DNA of 14,254 nt from Bradyrhizobiaceae bacterium (GCA_016793685.1 JAEULX010000247.1:1-14254), one strand, 5' to 3'; positions 6,246 to 14,004 are shown, numbered from the stretch's first letter. Program-made: numbers and translations. Notes: generated by a model from the letters alone, not told the origin.

Positions 6246-8159
6246 TTAGATCGTAACCTGGGTCCCGATCTCGACCACGCGTCCCGTCGGGATCTGGTAG
6301 TAGCTCGTCGCATCATTGGCGATTCGGGTCAGCGTGATGAACAGCCGGTCCTGCCAAGGCGGCATCACCGGCCGCGCGGCGGGCTTGAGCAGGCGGCGCG
6401 ACACGAAGAACGACGTCGACATGATGTCGAACTGCCAGCCATGCTTGCGGGCAATGCCGAGCGCACGGGGAACGTTCGGCGTTTCCATGAAGCCGAACTT
6501 CAGGCTGACGCAGGAAAACGTCTTTCCGATCTGTTCTATTTTCACCCGTTCCTCGGGCGCGACGCGCGGCGTGTGCGTCGTGCGTATGGTGAGGACGACG
6601 TTCTTGTCGTGCAGCACCTTGTAGTGCTTGAGGCTGTGCAGAAGCGCTGTCGGCGCGCTGGTCGGGTCGGAGGTCAGGAACACCGCGGTGCCGGGCACCC
6701 GCACCGGCGGCTTCTTCTCCAGCATTTCAACCAGGGCGCCGAGCGGCGTCTCGAGTTTCCGCGTCTTTTCGAACAGAAGCCGCGTTCCGTGGTGCCAGGT
6801 ATACATGACGATCGACAGCGCCGCGGCGAAAGCGAGCGGCACCCAGCCGCCTTCGATGATCTTGATCAGGTTGGCGGTCAGGAAAGTCGTGTCGACGACC
6901 AGGAACGGCGCCATCAGGGCGGCGGCCAACCACAACGACCATTTCCACACTTTCCAGATCACCAGGAAAGCCATGCACGCGGTGACCACCATGGTGCCGG
7001 TGACCGCGATGCCATAGGCGGACGCCAGCGCGCTCGACGAGCGGAACAGGCCGACCAGCAGAAGCACGCCGATCAGGAGCAGCGTGTTCACCAGCGGCAA
7101 GTAGATCTGCCCTTCGTGCTCCGCGGAGGTGTGGCGCACTTCGAGGCGCGGCAGCAGACCGAGTTGGACCGCCTGGCGGGTAAGCGAGAAAGCGCCGGTA
7201 ATGACCGCCTGGCTCGCGATGACCGTCGCGACGGTGGCGAGCCCCACCATGGGAATCAAGGCCCAATGGGGGAATAACAGAAAGAACGGATTCTCGATCG
7301 CGGCGGGATCGGCCAGCACCAGCGCCGCCTGCCCGAGATAATTCAAGGCGAGCGCGGGCAGGACAAGTCCGAGCCATGCGGTCCTGATCGGCTTGCGGCC
7401 GAAATGACCGAGATCGGCGTAGAGCGCCTCGGCGCCCGTCACCGCAAGAAAAACCGCGCCAAGCGTCACAAACCCGATGAAGCCGTGATGCAGCAGAAAT
7501 TCGACGCCGTGGACTGGATTGAACGCGGTCAGCACCTGCGGATTGGTCAACAGATGGCTCAAGCCGCCCACGCCGATGACGACGAACCAGACCACCATGA
7601 TCGGACCGAACCAGCCCGCGACGCTCGCGGTGCCGCGCGATTGGACGGCGAACAAGAAAACCAGGATCACCACCGTGGCGACCACCACGTAATGGTCGAA
7701 TACATCGGTCGCGACCCGTATGCCTTCGATGGCCGACAGCACCGAGATCGAGGGCGTAATGAGCGCGTCGCCGAAAAACAGCGATGCGCCGATGACGCCC
7801 AAATACAGGATGGTCGTGGGATGGGCGGACACCCGGCTGGCGAGCGCCATCAGCGACAGCGGCCCGCCTTCGCCGTTGTTGTCGGCGCGCAGCAGCACCA
7901 CGACATACTTGCACGTGACGATCAGGATCAACGCCCACAGAATCAGCGAAAGCACGCCGTACACGGCTTCGCGGCTGGCCCCGCCGCCGCCTGCTGCGAG
8001 AACGGCTTCGCGGAACGCGTAGAGCGGGCTCGTGCCGATATCGCCGTAGACGACGCCGATGCTGCCGAGCGTCAGCGTCACAAACTTGCTCGACGGCGCC
8101 TGCAGCTCCGGCGAAGTCGGCGCTTCGGCTCCCTCGGACGGGACAACGCTCTGAGCCAT
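6246..8159 (-). CDS. kup: Kup low-affinity K+ transporter (downstream copy)
   Basis: A 637-residue Kup/HAK/KUP-family potassium:proton symporter of the inner membrane, the usual length, with about 12 hydrophobic segments in the first 450 residues and a cytosolic C-terminal domain ending EIGTQVTI. Family signatures are VVYGDIGTSPLYAFRE (37-52), ADNNGEGG (92-99), FFGDALITPSISVLSA (128-143) and TGAEALYADLGHFG (241-254). The acidic residues matching those essential in E. coli Kup (D23, E116, E229) are D40, D131 and E244; position 131 is Asp rather than Glu. The paralogue lies 100 bases upstream on the same strand. A promoter-like pair at 8199-8227 suggests it can be transcribed alone. No clear Shine-Dalgarno precedes the ATG; the start is supported by the shared M-x-x-SVVP opening of both copies. 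Confidence 0.95.
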   Translation of the reverse strand: MAQSVVPSEGAEAPTSPELQAPSSKFVTLTLGSIGVVYGDIGTSPLYAFREAVLAAGGGGASREAVYGVLSLILWALILIVTCKYVVVLLRADNNGEGGPLSLMALASRVSAHPTTILYLGVIGASLFFGDALITPSISVLSAIEGIRVATDVFDHYVVVATVVILVFLFAVQSRGTASVAGWFGPIMVVWFVVIGVGGLSHLLTNPQVLTAFNPVHGVEFLLHHGFIGFVTLGAVFLAVTGAEALYADLGHFGRKPIRTAWLGLVLPALALNYLGQAALVLADPAAIENPFFLLFPHWALIPMVGLATVATVIASQAVITGAFSLTRQAVQLGLLPRLEVRHTSAEHEGQIYLPLVNTLLLIGVLLLVGLFRSSSALASAYGIAVTGTMVVTACMAFLVIWKVWKWSLWLAAALMAPFLVVDTTFLTANLIKIIEGGWVPLAFAAALSIVMYTWHHGTRLLFEKTRKLETPLGALVEMLEKKPPVRVPGTAVFLTSDPTSAPTALLHSLKHYKVLHDKNVVLTIRTTHTPRVAPEERVKIEQIGKTFSCVSLKFGFMETPNVPRALGIARKHGWQFDIMSTSFFVSRRLLKPAARPVMPPWQDRLFITLTRIANDATSYYQIPTGRVVEIGTQVTI

Positions 8160-8198
8160 GGCAATCGGGCTAATGTTTCGCCGCGAGCGGGCGGGGCT

Positions 8199-8227
8199 TA
8201 TCTAGCATGCGGGGAGACGGCCGTCAG
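8199..8227 (-). promoter_or_regulatory. Predicted promoter of the downstream kup
   Basis: On the minus strand, CTGACG (8222-8227) and TAGATA (8199-8204) are 17 bases apart, and 39 bases separate the -10 from the start codon. The same -35 hexamer, spacer length and start distance occur before the other kup copy, and both are followed by the shared string TAAGCCCCGCC. Confidence 0.5.
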
Positions 8228-8259
8228 GTGCAGAATTTTCGACATCCGGCGGATTTCAT

Positions 8260-10191
8260 TCACACCGTGACCTGGGTGCCGACCTCGACCACCCGCCCGG
8301 TGGGAATCTGGAAGAAGTCGGTCGCGTCGCTAGCGGATTTCGACAACCGGATAAAGAGCTTGTCCTGCCAGTGCGGCATGCCCGACTTGGCCGCCGGCTT
8401 GAGCAGCCGGCGCGACAGGAAGAACGACGTGGCCATGATGTCGAAGTGCCAGCCTTGCTTGCGGGCAATGGCAAGCCCTTTGGGGATGTTGGGCGTTTCC
8501 ATGAAGCCGAACCGTAGTTCGACCTTGCTGAACAGAGGTGAAGTCCGGGAGAAGCGGACGCGCTCTTCGTCGCTCACCCGCGGGGTGTCGGTGGTCGTGA
8601 CGGTGAGAACCACATTGTGTTCGTGAAGCACCTTGTTGTGCTTGAGGTTGTGCAGAAGCGCCGTCGGGGTCGATTCCGGGTCGCTGGTGAGAAACACCGC
8701 CGTACCCGGCACGATGTGCGGCGGCTTTTTGGTGAGATTGTCAACGATCGTCCGGAGCGGGATTTCGAGATGCCGCGTCTTCGCGATGAGCAGTTGCGTG
8801 CCCCGCTGCCAGGTCACGATCATCAGCACGATCGTCCCTCCGAACAACAGCGGCACCCATGCGCCCTCGAACAGCTTGAGTAGGTTCGCCAAGAAGAAGG
8901 TGACGTCGACCATCACGAACGGCGCGACCAGGGCGCCCGCGGCCCACGGCCCCCAGTGCCACAACCTGGAAATAACGACAAAGGCCAGCAGCCCATCGAC
9001 CACCATGGTCATGGTCACCGCGATACCGTACGCGGAGGCGAGGTGGCTCGAGGTCCTGAACAAGGCGACGAGCAACAGAACCCCGACCAGCAGCGCATTG
9101 TTCACGCGTGGAATATAGATCTGCCCGGAGTGGATTTCCGACGTGTGACGGATCGCAAGGCGTGGAATGAGGCCGAGTTGGATCGCCTGGCGGGTAATGG
9201 AAAACGCCCCGGTGATCACCGCCTGGCTCGCAATGACGGTCGCTGCCGTAGCGAGGCCGACCATCGGGAGCTGCAACGGTTCGGGGACCATCCGGTAGAA
9301 CGGGTTCTCGATCGCGGCGGGGTTTGCGAGCACCATCGCGCCCTGGCCGAAATAATTGATGACCAGCGCCGGAAAGACGAGAGCGAACCATGCGGTCCTG
9401 ATCGGTTGCCGGCCGAAATGGCCGAGATCCGCATAGAGCGCTTCGCCTCCGGTGACCGCGAGGAACACGAGGCCGAGCGTCACCAGTCCGATGACCGGAT
9501 GGTGAAAGAGAAACGTCACGCCGTAGAGCGGATTGACGGCCGCGAAGACATGCAGGTCATCGGCGAGGTGCAGGAAACCGAGGGCCGCAAGCGACACGAA
9601 CCACACCACCATCACCGGGCCGAAGAAGGCGGCGACCCGCGCCGTGCCGTGCGATTGAACCGCGAACAGGCCGACCAGGATCACGATCGTCACCGGAAGG
9701 ACAACATGTTCGAAAGCGGGCGCAGCGACCGCCAGGCCTTCCACCGCCGACAGCACCGAGATCGCAGGCGTGATGATCGAGTCGCCATAGAACATGGCGG
9801 CGCCGATGATGCCGAGCATGAACACCGGCATCGTGCGATCGCCGAGCGCCCGCCAGGCGAGCGCCATGAGCGATAGCGTGCCGCCCTCGCCGTTGTTGTC
9901 GGCGCGCAGCAGGATGAGAACGTATTTCGCGGTGACGACGATGGTCAGCGACCACAAGATCAGCGACAGAACGCCGAGCACGGCGATCTGCGTGATCGGC
10001 CCGTCGCCGACGGCCGCTTTCAGCGCTTCCCGAAAGGCATAGAGCGGACTGGTGCCGATATCGCCATAGACGACGCCGACGCTGCCGAGCGTGAGCGAGA
10101 TAAAGCGCTTGCTCGCCCATGTCGTCGACGCTGGAGGGTGGCTCTCCGCGACCGTCGTCTCTGTTCGCCGGGGGACAACGCTATGATCCAT
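8260..10191 (-). CDS. kup: Kup low-affinity K+ transporter (upstream copy)
   Basis: A 643-residue Kup-family potassium:proton symporter, clearly a paralogue of the gene just downstream; by eye well over half of the residues agree along the whole length. Signatures are VVYGDIGTSPLYAFRE (40-55), ADNNGEGG (97-104), FYGDSIITPAISVLSA (134-149) and TGGEALYADLGHFG (247-260), with acidic residues D44, D137 and E250 in the positions essential in E. coli Kup. The protein ends EVGTQVTV. The frame stays open back to 10308, but the extra 39 residues are arginine-rich and unlike Kup, and the predicted promoter lies inside them. I therefore use the ATG at 10189-10191, which gives the same M-x-x-SVVP start as the other copy. 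No strong Shine-Dalgarno is seen. It diverges from the glutathione S-transferase gene across a 516-base gap. Confidence 0.94.
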   Translation of the reverse strand: MDHSVVPRRTETTVAESHPPASTTWASKRFISLTLGSVGVVYGDIGTSPLYAFREALKAAVGDGPITQIAVLGVLSLILWSLTIVVTAKYVLILLRADNNGEGGTLSLMALAWRALGDRTMPVFMLGIIGAAMFYGDSIITPAISVLSAVEGLAVAAPAFEHVVLPVTIVILVGLFAVQSHGTARVAAFFGPVMVVWFVSLAALGFLHLADDLHVFAAVNPLYGVTFLFHHPVIGLVTLGLVFLAVTGGEALYADLGHFGRQPIRTAWFALVFPALVINYFGQGAMVLANPAAIENPFYRMVPEPLQLPMVGLATAATVIASQAVITGAFSITRQAIQLGLIPRLAIRHTSEIHSGQIYIPRVNNALLVGVLLLVALFRTSSHLASAYGIAVTMTMVVDGLLAFVVISRLWHWGPWAAGALVAPFVMVDVTFFLANLLKLFEGAWVPLLFGGTIVLMIVTWQRGTQLLIAKTRHLEIPLRTIVDNLTKKPPHIVPGTAVFLTSDPESTPTALLHNLKHNKVLHEHNVVLTVTTTDTPRVSDEERVRFSRTSPLFSKVELRFGFMETPNIPKGLAIARKQGWHFDIMATSFFLSRRLLKPAAKSGMPHWQDKLFIRLSKSASDATDFFQIPTGRVVEVGTQVTV

Positions 10192-10230
10192 TAAACCGAG
10201 CCGAATTCTGCGCGGCGTCGCGTGGCGGGG

Positions 10231-10259
10231 CTTATAACATCGCAGGCTAGGGGCGTCAG
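10231..10259 (-). promoter_or_regulatory. Predicted promoter of the upstream kup
   Basis: On the minus strand, CTGACG (10254-10259) and TATAAG (10231-10236) are 17 bases apart, 39 bases from the -10 to the start codon. The -10 runs into TAAGCCCCGCC, a string also present before the other kup gene. Confidence 0.55.
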
Positions 10260-10340
10260 GCCTTATCTTCGCGGCCCTCAGCCAAGTGCTGCGGCCTCCG
10301 CGGAACAAGGCTGCGCTCGGCGCCAGACACGCGCGACGCG

Positions 10341-10359
10341 GTTTGTCCGTTGCACAAAC
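10341..10359. promoter_or_regulatory. Inverted repeat, possible operator
   Basis: GTTTGT at 10341-10346 and ACAAAC at 10354-10359 form a perfect six-base inverted repeat around a seven-base centre, in the gap between the divergent kup and GST genes. The form suits a dimeric repressor or LysR-type site, but no regulator gene is adjacent. It lies about 100 bases upstream of the kup promoter. The rest of the 10192-10707 gap holds the kup promoter and dispersed-repeat copy 3; I see no gene in it. Confidence 0.3.
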
Positions 10360-10410
10360 GAGCCGCTATCCGCCGGATGGCGTCAGCCGCACCGAATGCC
10401 GCAAGACACT

Positions 10411-10510
10411 AATGCATTTTCCGGCAAAGTGGGAAACCGGTTCGCCGCAAAAGATGCGCTCCCCGAGGATAACCCGCACGGATGCCGTTTCCGGCGCAAC
10501 GGAATTCGCA
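10411..10510 (-). repeat. Dispersed palindromic element, copy 3 (reverse orientation)
   Basis: Read on the minus strand this 100-base segment has the same order as copy 2: a GAATTCCGTT...AACGG stem block, a variable spacer, then GCGAACCGG, a C-rich CCACTTTGCC motif and GGAAAATGCA. The terminal GCTCTA is not kept. It lies between the divergent kup and GST genes. Confidence 0.6.
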
Positions 10511-10707
10511 TTGGCGGATCGGTAGCGCGGGCGCGCGGCGTCGCGCGTCGCTTTACCGCAACCGAGCCGAGGCCGACCGGGGCCGCGGCCCGCCTGGTTC
10601 GGACCGGAGCGCGCGCGGCGTCGCCCAGCCATGAGAGCGCCCCGACTTCCAGGGCGCGGGCGATTGCGCTACCAGGACGCCTGTCGTTGGTTGATCGGAG
10701 CCCGCGC

Positions 10708-11349
10708 ATGGCCGAATTCGAGCTCTACTGTTTTGCGCAATCGGGAAACGCCTATCGCGTCGCGCTGATGTTGACCCTGATCGGCGCGGATTGGCGTCCG
10801 ATCTTCGTCGATTTCTTCAACGGGGAAACGCGCACGCCGGAGTACCGGGAAAAGGTCAACGAGATGGGCGAGGCGCCGGTGCTGGTGCACGGCGGTCGGC
10901 GGCTCACGCAATCCGCGGTCTGCCTGACCTACCTTGCAGAGCGGTCGGGACAATTCCAGCCGCAGAGCGAAGACGAGCGGCTCGAGGCGTTGCGCTGGAT
11001 CGTCTTCGACAACCAGAAAGTCGGCGGCTTTCTCGCCACCTATCGTTTCCTGCGAAGCCTCGCGCCGACGCCTCCCGATCCGGCTGTGCTCGCCTTCCTC
11101 AAAGCGCGCCTCGACGGTTCGCTCGCGATCGTCGACAAGCGGCTTGCCGGCCGCCCCTTCCTGATCGGCGAGCGCCCCACGATCGCCGATCTTTCGATGT
11201 GCGGCTACATGTATTATCCGAGCGAGGAGTTCGGCTTCGACATCCCCGCCACCTATCCCAACATCGGCGGGTGGCTCGATCGCATCAAGGCGCTGCCGGG
11301 CTGGCGGCATCCCTATGATCTGATGCCGGGACATCCGCTGCCGCGCTGA
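10708..11349 (+). CDS. Glutathione S-transferase family protein
   Basis: A 213-residue cytosolic GST, normal length. The N-terminal thioredoxin-like domain (1-80) has LYCFAQSGNAYRVAL (6-20), the cis-proline loop EAPVL (55-59, P57) and the glutathione-binding LTQSAVCLTYLAE (66-78, Q68 and S69). S12 is the likely thiolate-stabilising residue. The C-terminal helical domain (90-205) contains the folding motif TIADLS (158-163). It would conjugate or reduce an unknown substrate with glutathione. The frame is open upstream to 10222, but only the ATG at 10708 gives a GST N-terminus and has GGAG at 10697-10700, seven bases away. It is transcribed divergently from kup and convergently with purQ, so it is probably a single-gene unit. 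Confidence 0.92.
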   Translation: MAEFELYCFAQSGNAYRVALMLTLIGADWRPIFVDFFNGETRTPEYREKVNEMGEAPVLVHGGRRLTQSAVCLTYLAERSGQFQPQSEDERLEALRWIVFDNQKVGGFLATYRFLRSLAPTPPDPAVLAFLKARLDGSLAIVDKRLAGRPFLIGERPTIADLSMCGYMYYPSEEFGFDIPATYPNIGGWLDRIKALPGWRHPYDLMPGHPLPR

Positions 11350-11350
11350 A

Positions 11351-11448
11351 GCGCCAAAGCAACTTCCGTTCTAATTGAATCGGAATGCGGCGAACCGGCT
11401 CCCACCCCCGGATCAAGTCCGGGGGCATGCTTCGCCGGAAAAAGCGCC
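11351..11448 (+). repeat. Dispersed palindromic element, copy 4, with nested insert
   Basis: TTCCG...CGGAA stem block at about 11374-11394, then GCGAACCGGCTCCCAC, as in copy 2. The element is then interrupted at 11406-11430 by a separate 25-base block and continues with TTCGCCGGAAAAAGCGC. Removing the insert restores the family order. It fills the gap between the convergent GST and purQ genes. Confidence 0.65.
11405..11425. terminator. Strong hairpin between convergent genes, possible bidirectional terminator
   Basis: CCCCCGGA (11405-11412) and TCCGGGGG (11418-11425) form a perfect eight-pair GC-rich stem with a five-base loop, TCAAG. It sits between the GST stop and the purQ stop, so it could end transcripts from both sides. 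No T-run follows on either strand. The same GGATCAAGTCC core is, from memory, widely dispersed in Hyphomicrobiales genomes. Confidence 0.5.
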
Positions 11449-11475
11449 AATCCGCCGCCGGGATGCGGCGACACG

Positions 11476-12171
11476 CTATGCCGCGAGAAAGCTGGTCAAC
11501 CCGGCGAACAGCCCGCGACCGTCGGTGCAGCCGATTTCCGCCTCCACGTGATTTTCGGGGTGCGGCATCATGCCGAGCACGTTGCCGCGCTCGTTGAGAA
11601 TTCCGGCGATGGCGTAAATCGAGCCGTTGATGTTCCACTCGGGCGTCAGCGCGCCATCGGGCGAGGAATAGCGGAAGACGATGCGTCCCTCGCCTTCGAG
11701 CCGCGCGATCGTTTCCGCGTCGGCGACGTAGTTGCCTTCGCCATGCGCGACCGGCAGACGGATCACCTGGCCGGCATTGTAGCCCTGCGTGAAGGGCGTA
11801 TCCGAGCGTTCGACCCGCAGATAGGCGTCATGGCAAATGAACTTCAGCCCGGCATTGCGCATGAGCGCTCCGGGCAGAAGCGCCGCCTCGCAGAGTATCT
11901 GGAAACCGTTGCAGACGCCGAGCACGAGCCCGCCGCGCGCGGCGAATGCGCGCACCGCGGCCATCACCGGAGCGCGCGCGGCGATCGCGCCGCAACGCAG
12001 ATAGTCGCCGTAGGAAAATCCGCCGGGGACCACGACGAGGTCGGTGCCCGCCGGAAGCTCGGTCTCCGCATGCCAGACCAGGATCGGCGCGCGGCCCGCG
12101 GCAAGCGTCAGCGCGCGCGCCATGTCCTGCTCGCGATTGATGCCGGGGAAGACGAGGATGGCGGCGTTCAT
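11476..12171 (-). CDS. purQ: FGAM synthase, glutaminase subunit PurQ
   Basis: A 231-residue class I glutamine amidotransferase. It releases ammonia from glutamine for the PurL subunit in the fourth step of de novo purine synthesis (FGAR to FGAM), in the cytosol. The start FPGINREQDMARAL is typical of alphaproteobacterial PurQ. The oxyanion region GGFSYGDYLRCGAIAA (50-65), nucleophile C87 in GVCNGFQ, and H204 with E206 in MMPHPENH complete the active site. Length is normal. The start lies 59 bases downstream of purS on the same strand, so the two are probably co-transcribed. purL, which often follows, is replaced here by a repeat and a convergent GST gene. Confidence 0.96.
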   Translation of the reverse strand: MNAAILVFPGINREQDMARALTLAAGRAPILVWHAETELPAGTDLVVVPGGFSYGDYLRCGAIAARAPVMAAVRAFAARGGLVLGVCNGFQILCEAALLPGALMRNAGLKFICHDAYLRVERSDTPFTQGYNAGQVIRLPVAHGEGNYVADAETIARLEGEGRIVFRYSSPDGALTPEWNINGSIYAIAGILNERGNVLGMMPHPENHVEAEIGCTDGRGLFAGLTSFLAA

Positions 12172-12230
12172 GGCGTAGGCCGGTTACATCGATTCCGGCG
12201 CCGGCGCTGGCCGGTTTCCGGGCATGGGCA

Positions 12231-12473
12231 TCACGGCGTTATCTCGACGCGATAGTTCTCGATGATGGTGTTGGCGAGAAGCCGGTCCGCCGCCTCCTTC
12301 AACACCGCCTCGGCGCGCGCACGGTCATCGCCCGCGATTTCGATGTCGAACACCTTGCCCTGGCGCACGCTGGTAACGCCGTCGACGCCGAGCGAGCGTA
12401 ACGCGCCCTCGATCGCCTTGCCCTGCGGATCGAGGATGCTGGACTTCAGGACTACGAAAACGCGGGCTTTCAT
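12231..12473 (-). CDS. purS: FGAM synthase subunit PurS
   Basis: An 80-residue PurS, the small structural subunit that bridges PurQ and the short form of PurL in the three-part FGAM synthase. MKARVFVVLKSSILDPQGKA (1-20), the ALRSLGV and VRQGK region (24-40) and the closing NTIIENYRVEI are standard. The frame is open to 12527, but the ATG at 12471-12473 gives the normal N-terminus and is preceded by AGAGG six bases away. It lies 87 bases after purC and 59 before purQ, same strand. Its presence implies that this organism uses a small PurL rather than the long single-chain enzyme of E. coli. Confidence 0.95.
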   Translation of the reverse strand: MKARVFVVLKSSILDPQGKAIEGALRSLGVDGVTSVRQGKVFDIEIAGDDRARAEAVLKEAADRLLANTIIENYRVEITP

Positions 12474-12560
12474 CGCGGGCCTCTGAAACGACTCGGGCGA
12501 CGGCGGGGCGAGACGTCCGCCTACCACCGTTTGCCGCCCATCTCAATGCAAGCCCACGGC

Positions 12561-13358
12561 TCAACCCTTCACAAGAATCGGGCCGGATCCCTGCGGGCGT
12601 TCGTTCTCGCTCATAATGCCGAGCCTGCGCGCCACCTCGGTATAGGCTTCGAGCAGCCCGCCCAGATCGCGGCGGAAGCGGTCCTTGTCGAGCTTCTCGT
12701 TCGACTTGATGTCCCACAGCCGGCACGAATCGGGGGAAATCTCGTCGGCGACGACGATTCGCATCATGTCGTTTTCCCACAGCCGGCCGCATTCCATCTT
12801 GAAATCGACCAGCCGGATGCCGACGCCGAGAAACAGGCCGCAGAGGAAATCGTTGACGCGGATCGCCAGCGCCATGACGTCGTCGATCTCTTGCGGGGTG
12901 GCCCAGCCGAATGCGGTGATGTGCTCCTCCGCCACCATCGGATCGCCGAGCGCGTCGTTCTTGTAATAGAACTCGATGATCGAACGCGGCAGTTGCGTGC
13001 CCTCCTCGATCCCGAGCCGTTGCGACAGCGATCCCGCGGCGACATTGCGAACCACCACTTCCAGCGGAATGATCTCGACCTCGCGGATCAGTTGCTCGCG
13101 CATGTTGAGCCGGCGAATGAAATGCGTCGGCACGCCGATGTCGTTCAGGTGCTGGAACAGGTACTCGGAGATGCGGTTGTTGAGGACCCCCTTGCCTTCG
13201 ATCACTTGATGCTTCTTGGCGTTGAACGCGGTGGCGTCATCCTTGAAGTGCTGAATCAGCGTTCCAGGCTCCGGGCCCTCGTAGAGGACCTTCGCCTTGC
13301 CTTCATAGATACGGCGACGGCGGCTCATAGGAGTGTACCGTGGCTTGAGGAAATCCAT
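12561..13358 (-). CDS. purC: SAICAR synthetase PurC
   Basis: A 265-residue phosphoribosylaminoimidazole-succinocarboxamide synthase, which joins aspartate to CAIR using ATP in purine synthesis. Motifs are YEGKAKVLYEGPEPGT (18-33, nucleotide-binding loop), EVVVRNVAAGSL (100-111), LVDFKMECG (183-191) and DEISPDSCRLWD (205-216, the SAICAR synthetase signature). It is the first gene of the purC-purS-purQ cluster. Two starts are possible: the ATG at 13358 has GGAG nine bases upstream; the ATG at 13328 gives the usual MSRRRRIYEGKAK opening and the normal length of about 255 residues, but lacks a ribosome-binding site. I kept the longer form; the extra ten residues would be MDFLKPRYTP. Function is secure. 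Confidence 0.96.
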   Translation of the reverse strand: MDFLKPRYTPMSRRRRIYEGKAKVLYEGPEPGTLIQHFKDDATAFNAKKHQVIEGKGVLNNRISEYLFQHLNDIGVPTHFIRRLNMREQLIREVEIIPLEVVVRNVAAGSLSQRLGIEEGTQLPRSIIEFYYKNDALGDPMVAEEHITAFGWATPQEIDDVMALAIRVNDFLCGLFLGVGIRLVDFKMECGRLWENDMMRIVVADEISPDSCRLWDIKSNEKLDKDRFRRDLGGLLEAYTEVARRLGIMSENERPQGSGPILVKG

Positions 13359-13469
13359 GTGCCGTGGCTCCGAGTTTGGGGTTCAAGGCCGGCGGCGACG
13401 TCGAGCAGAGCGATCCGGGCTCGCCCGCTGCGACAACAAAACTAGCCGAAGGTGGGGGCGAGCACAATT

Positions 13470-13498
13470 GACATAGACCCGTCGTCCGTGGCGTGCAA
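13470..13498 (-). promoter_or_regulatory. Candidate promoter of the pur cluster
   Basis: On the minus strand, TTGCAC (13493-13498) and TATGTC (13470-13475) are 17 bases apart, about 110 bases before the purC start. A second, weaker pair closer to purC, TTGTGC (13462-13467) and TAGTTT (13439-13444), also has 17-base spacing. I cannot choose firmly between them. Confidence 0.4.
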
Positions 13499-13612
13499 TG
13501 AGGACCTGCGCGGGTCCCGGCCGGCCCTTGACCTCGGAGTGCCGATGTGCAAGGCGCGGTGACGAATCTGCGCGGATATTTTACCGACGCGCCAGAGTGA
13601 CGGGGTTTCGAT

Positions 13613-13936
13613 ATGAGCAGTTTCGACAAACGTGAAGAAGGTTTTGAAAAGAAGTTCGCCCATGACGAAGAGCTGCGTTTCAAGGCGACCGCACGCCGCA
13701 ACAAACTGCTCGGCTTATGGGCAGCGGAAAAGCTCGGCCTGTCCGGCGCGGACGCCGAAGCCTACGCCAAGGAAGTCGTCGTGTCGGACCTGGAAGAGCC
13801 GGGCCACGACGATGTCTTCGCGAAGATCCGCAAGGACTTCGACGCCAAGGGCGTCCAGCAGTCCGACCATCAGATTCGCCGCACCATGGAGGAATTGCTG
13901 GCCCGCGCGATCGAAGAGGTGAGGACGGCGAAATAG
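13613..13936 (+). CDS. F1FO-ATPase inhibitor subunit zeta (DUF1476)
   Basis: A 107-residue soluble helical protein matching the alphaproteobacterial DUF1476 family, whose Paracoccus member is the zeta subunit that blocks reverse rotation and ATP hydrolysis by F1FO-ATPase. The N-terminal segment FDKREEGFEKKFAHDEELRF (4-23) is the inhibitory region, followed by ARRNKLLGLWAAEKLGLSG and the helical C-terminal part DDVFAKIRKDFDAKGVQ...EELLARAIEEV. Length is normal. The start has only a weak GGGG at 13602-13605, seven bases before the ATG. It is divergent from purC across a 254-base gap that must hold promoters for both; TTGACC at 13529-13534 is a possible -35 but no matching -10 is clear. In relatives the effect on ATPase varies, so the inhibitory role is by family. 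Confidence 0.92.
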   Translation: MSSFDKREEGFEKKFAHDEELRFKATARRNKLLGLWAAEKLGLSGADAEAYAKEVVVSDLEEPGHDDVFAKIRKDFDAKGVQQSDHQIRRTMEELLARAIEEVRTAK

Positions 13937-13957
13937 CTGCCTCGCCTGTTCCGGACA

Positions 13958-13982
13958 GACCGTGCCGCGCAGCGGCGCGGTC
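13958..13982 (+). terminator. Hairpin after the zeta gene, possible terminator
   Basis: GACCGTGCC at 13958-13966 pairs with GGCGCGGTC at 13974-13982, nine pairs including one G-T wobble, with a seven-base loop. It begins 21 bases after the stop codon. There is no T-run. The 318 bases from 13937 to the window end also hold repeat copy 5; I see no gene that can be supported. Confidence 0.4.
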
Positions 13983-14004
13983 GGGAATGCCCTGGGACGC
14001 CGGC

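Noticed and set aside
6441..8270. Long plus-strand open frames opposite the downstream kup gene
   Set aside because: Their products are rich in Arg, His, Gln and Asp with no recognisable domain. They are antisense shadows of a clear kup gene in GC-rich DNA.
8956..9876. 306-codon plus-strand open frame opposite the upstream kup gene
   Set aside because: Low-complexity charged product that mirrors the conserved Kup coding strand; no family match.
10192..10308. 39-residue N-terminal extension of the upstream Kup
   Set aside because: It contains the predicted promoter, is unlike Kup, and the shorter start mirrors the paralogue.
10222..10707. Upstream extension of the GST frame
   Set aside because: It covers repeat copy 3 and is not GST-like; the ATG at 10708 has a good ribosome-binding site.
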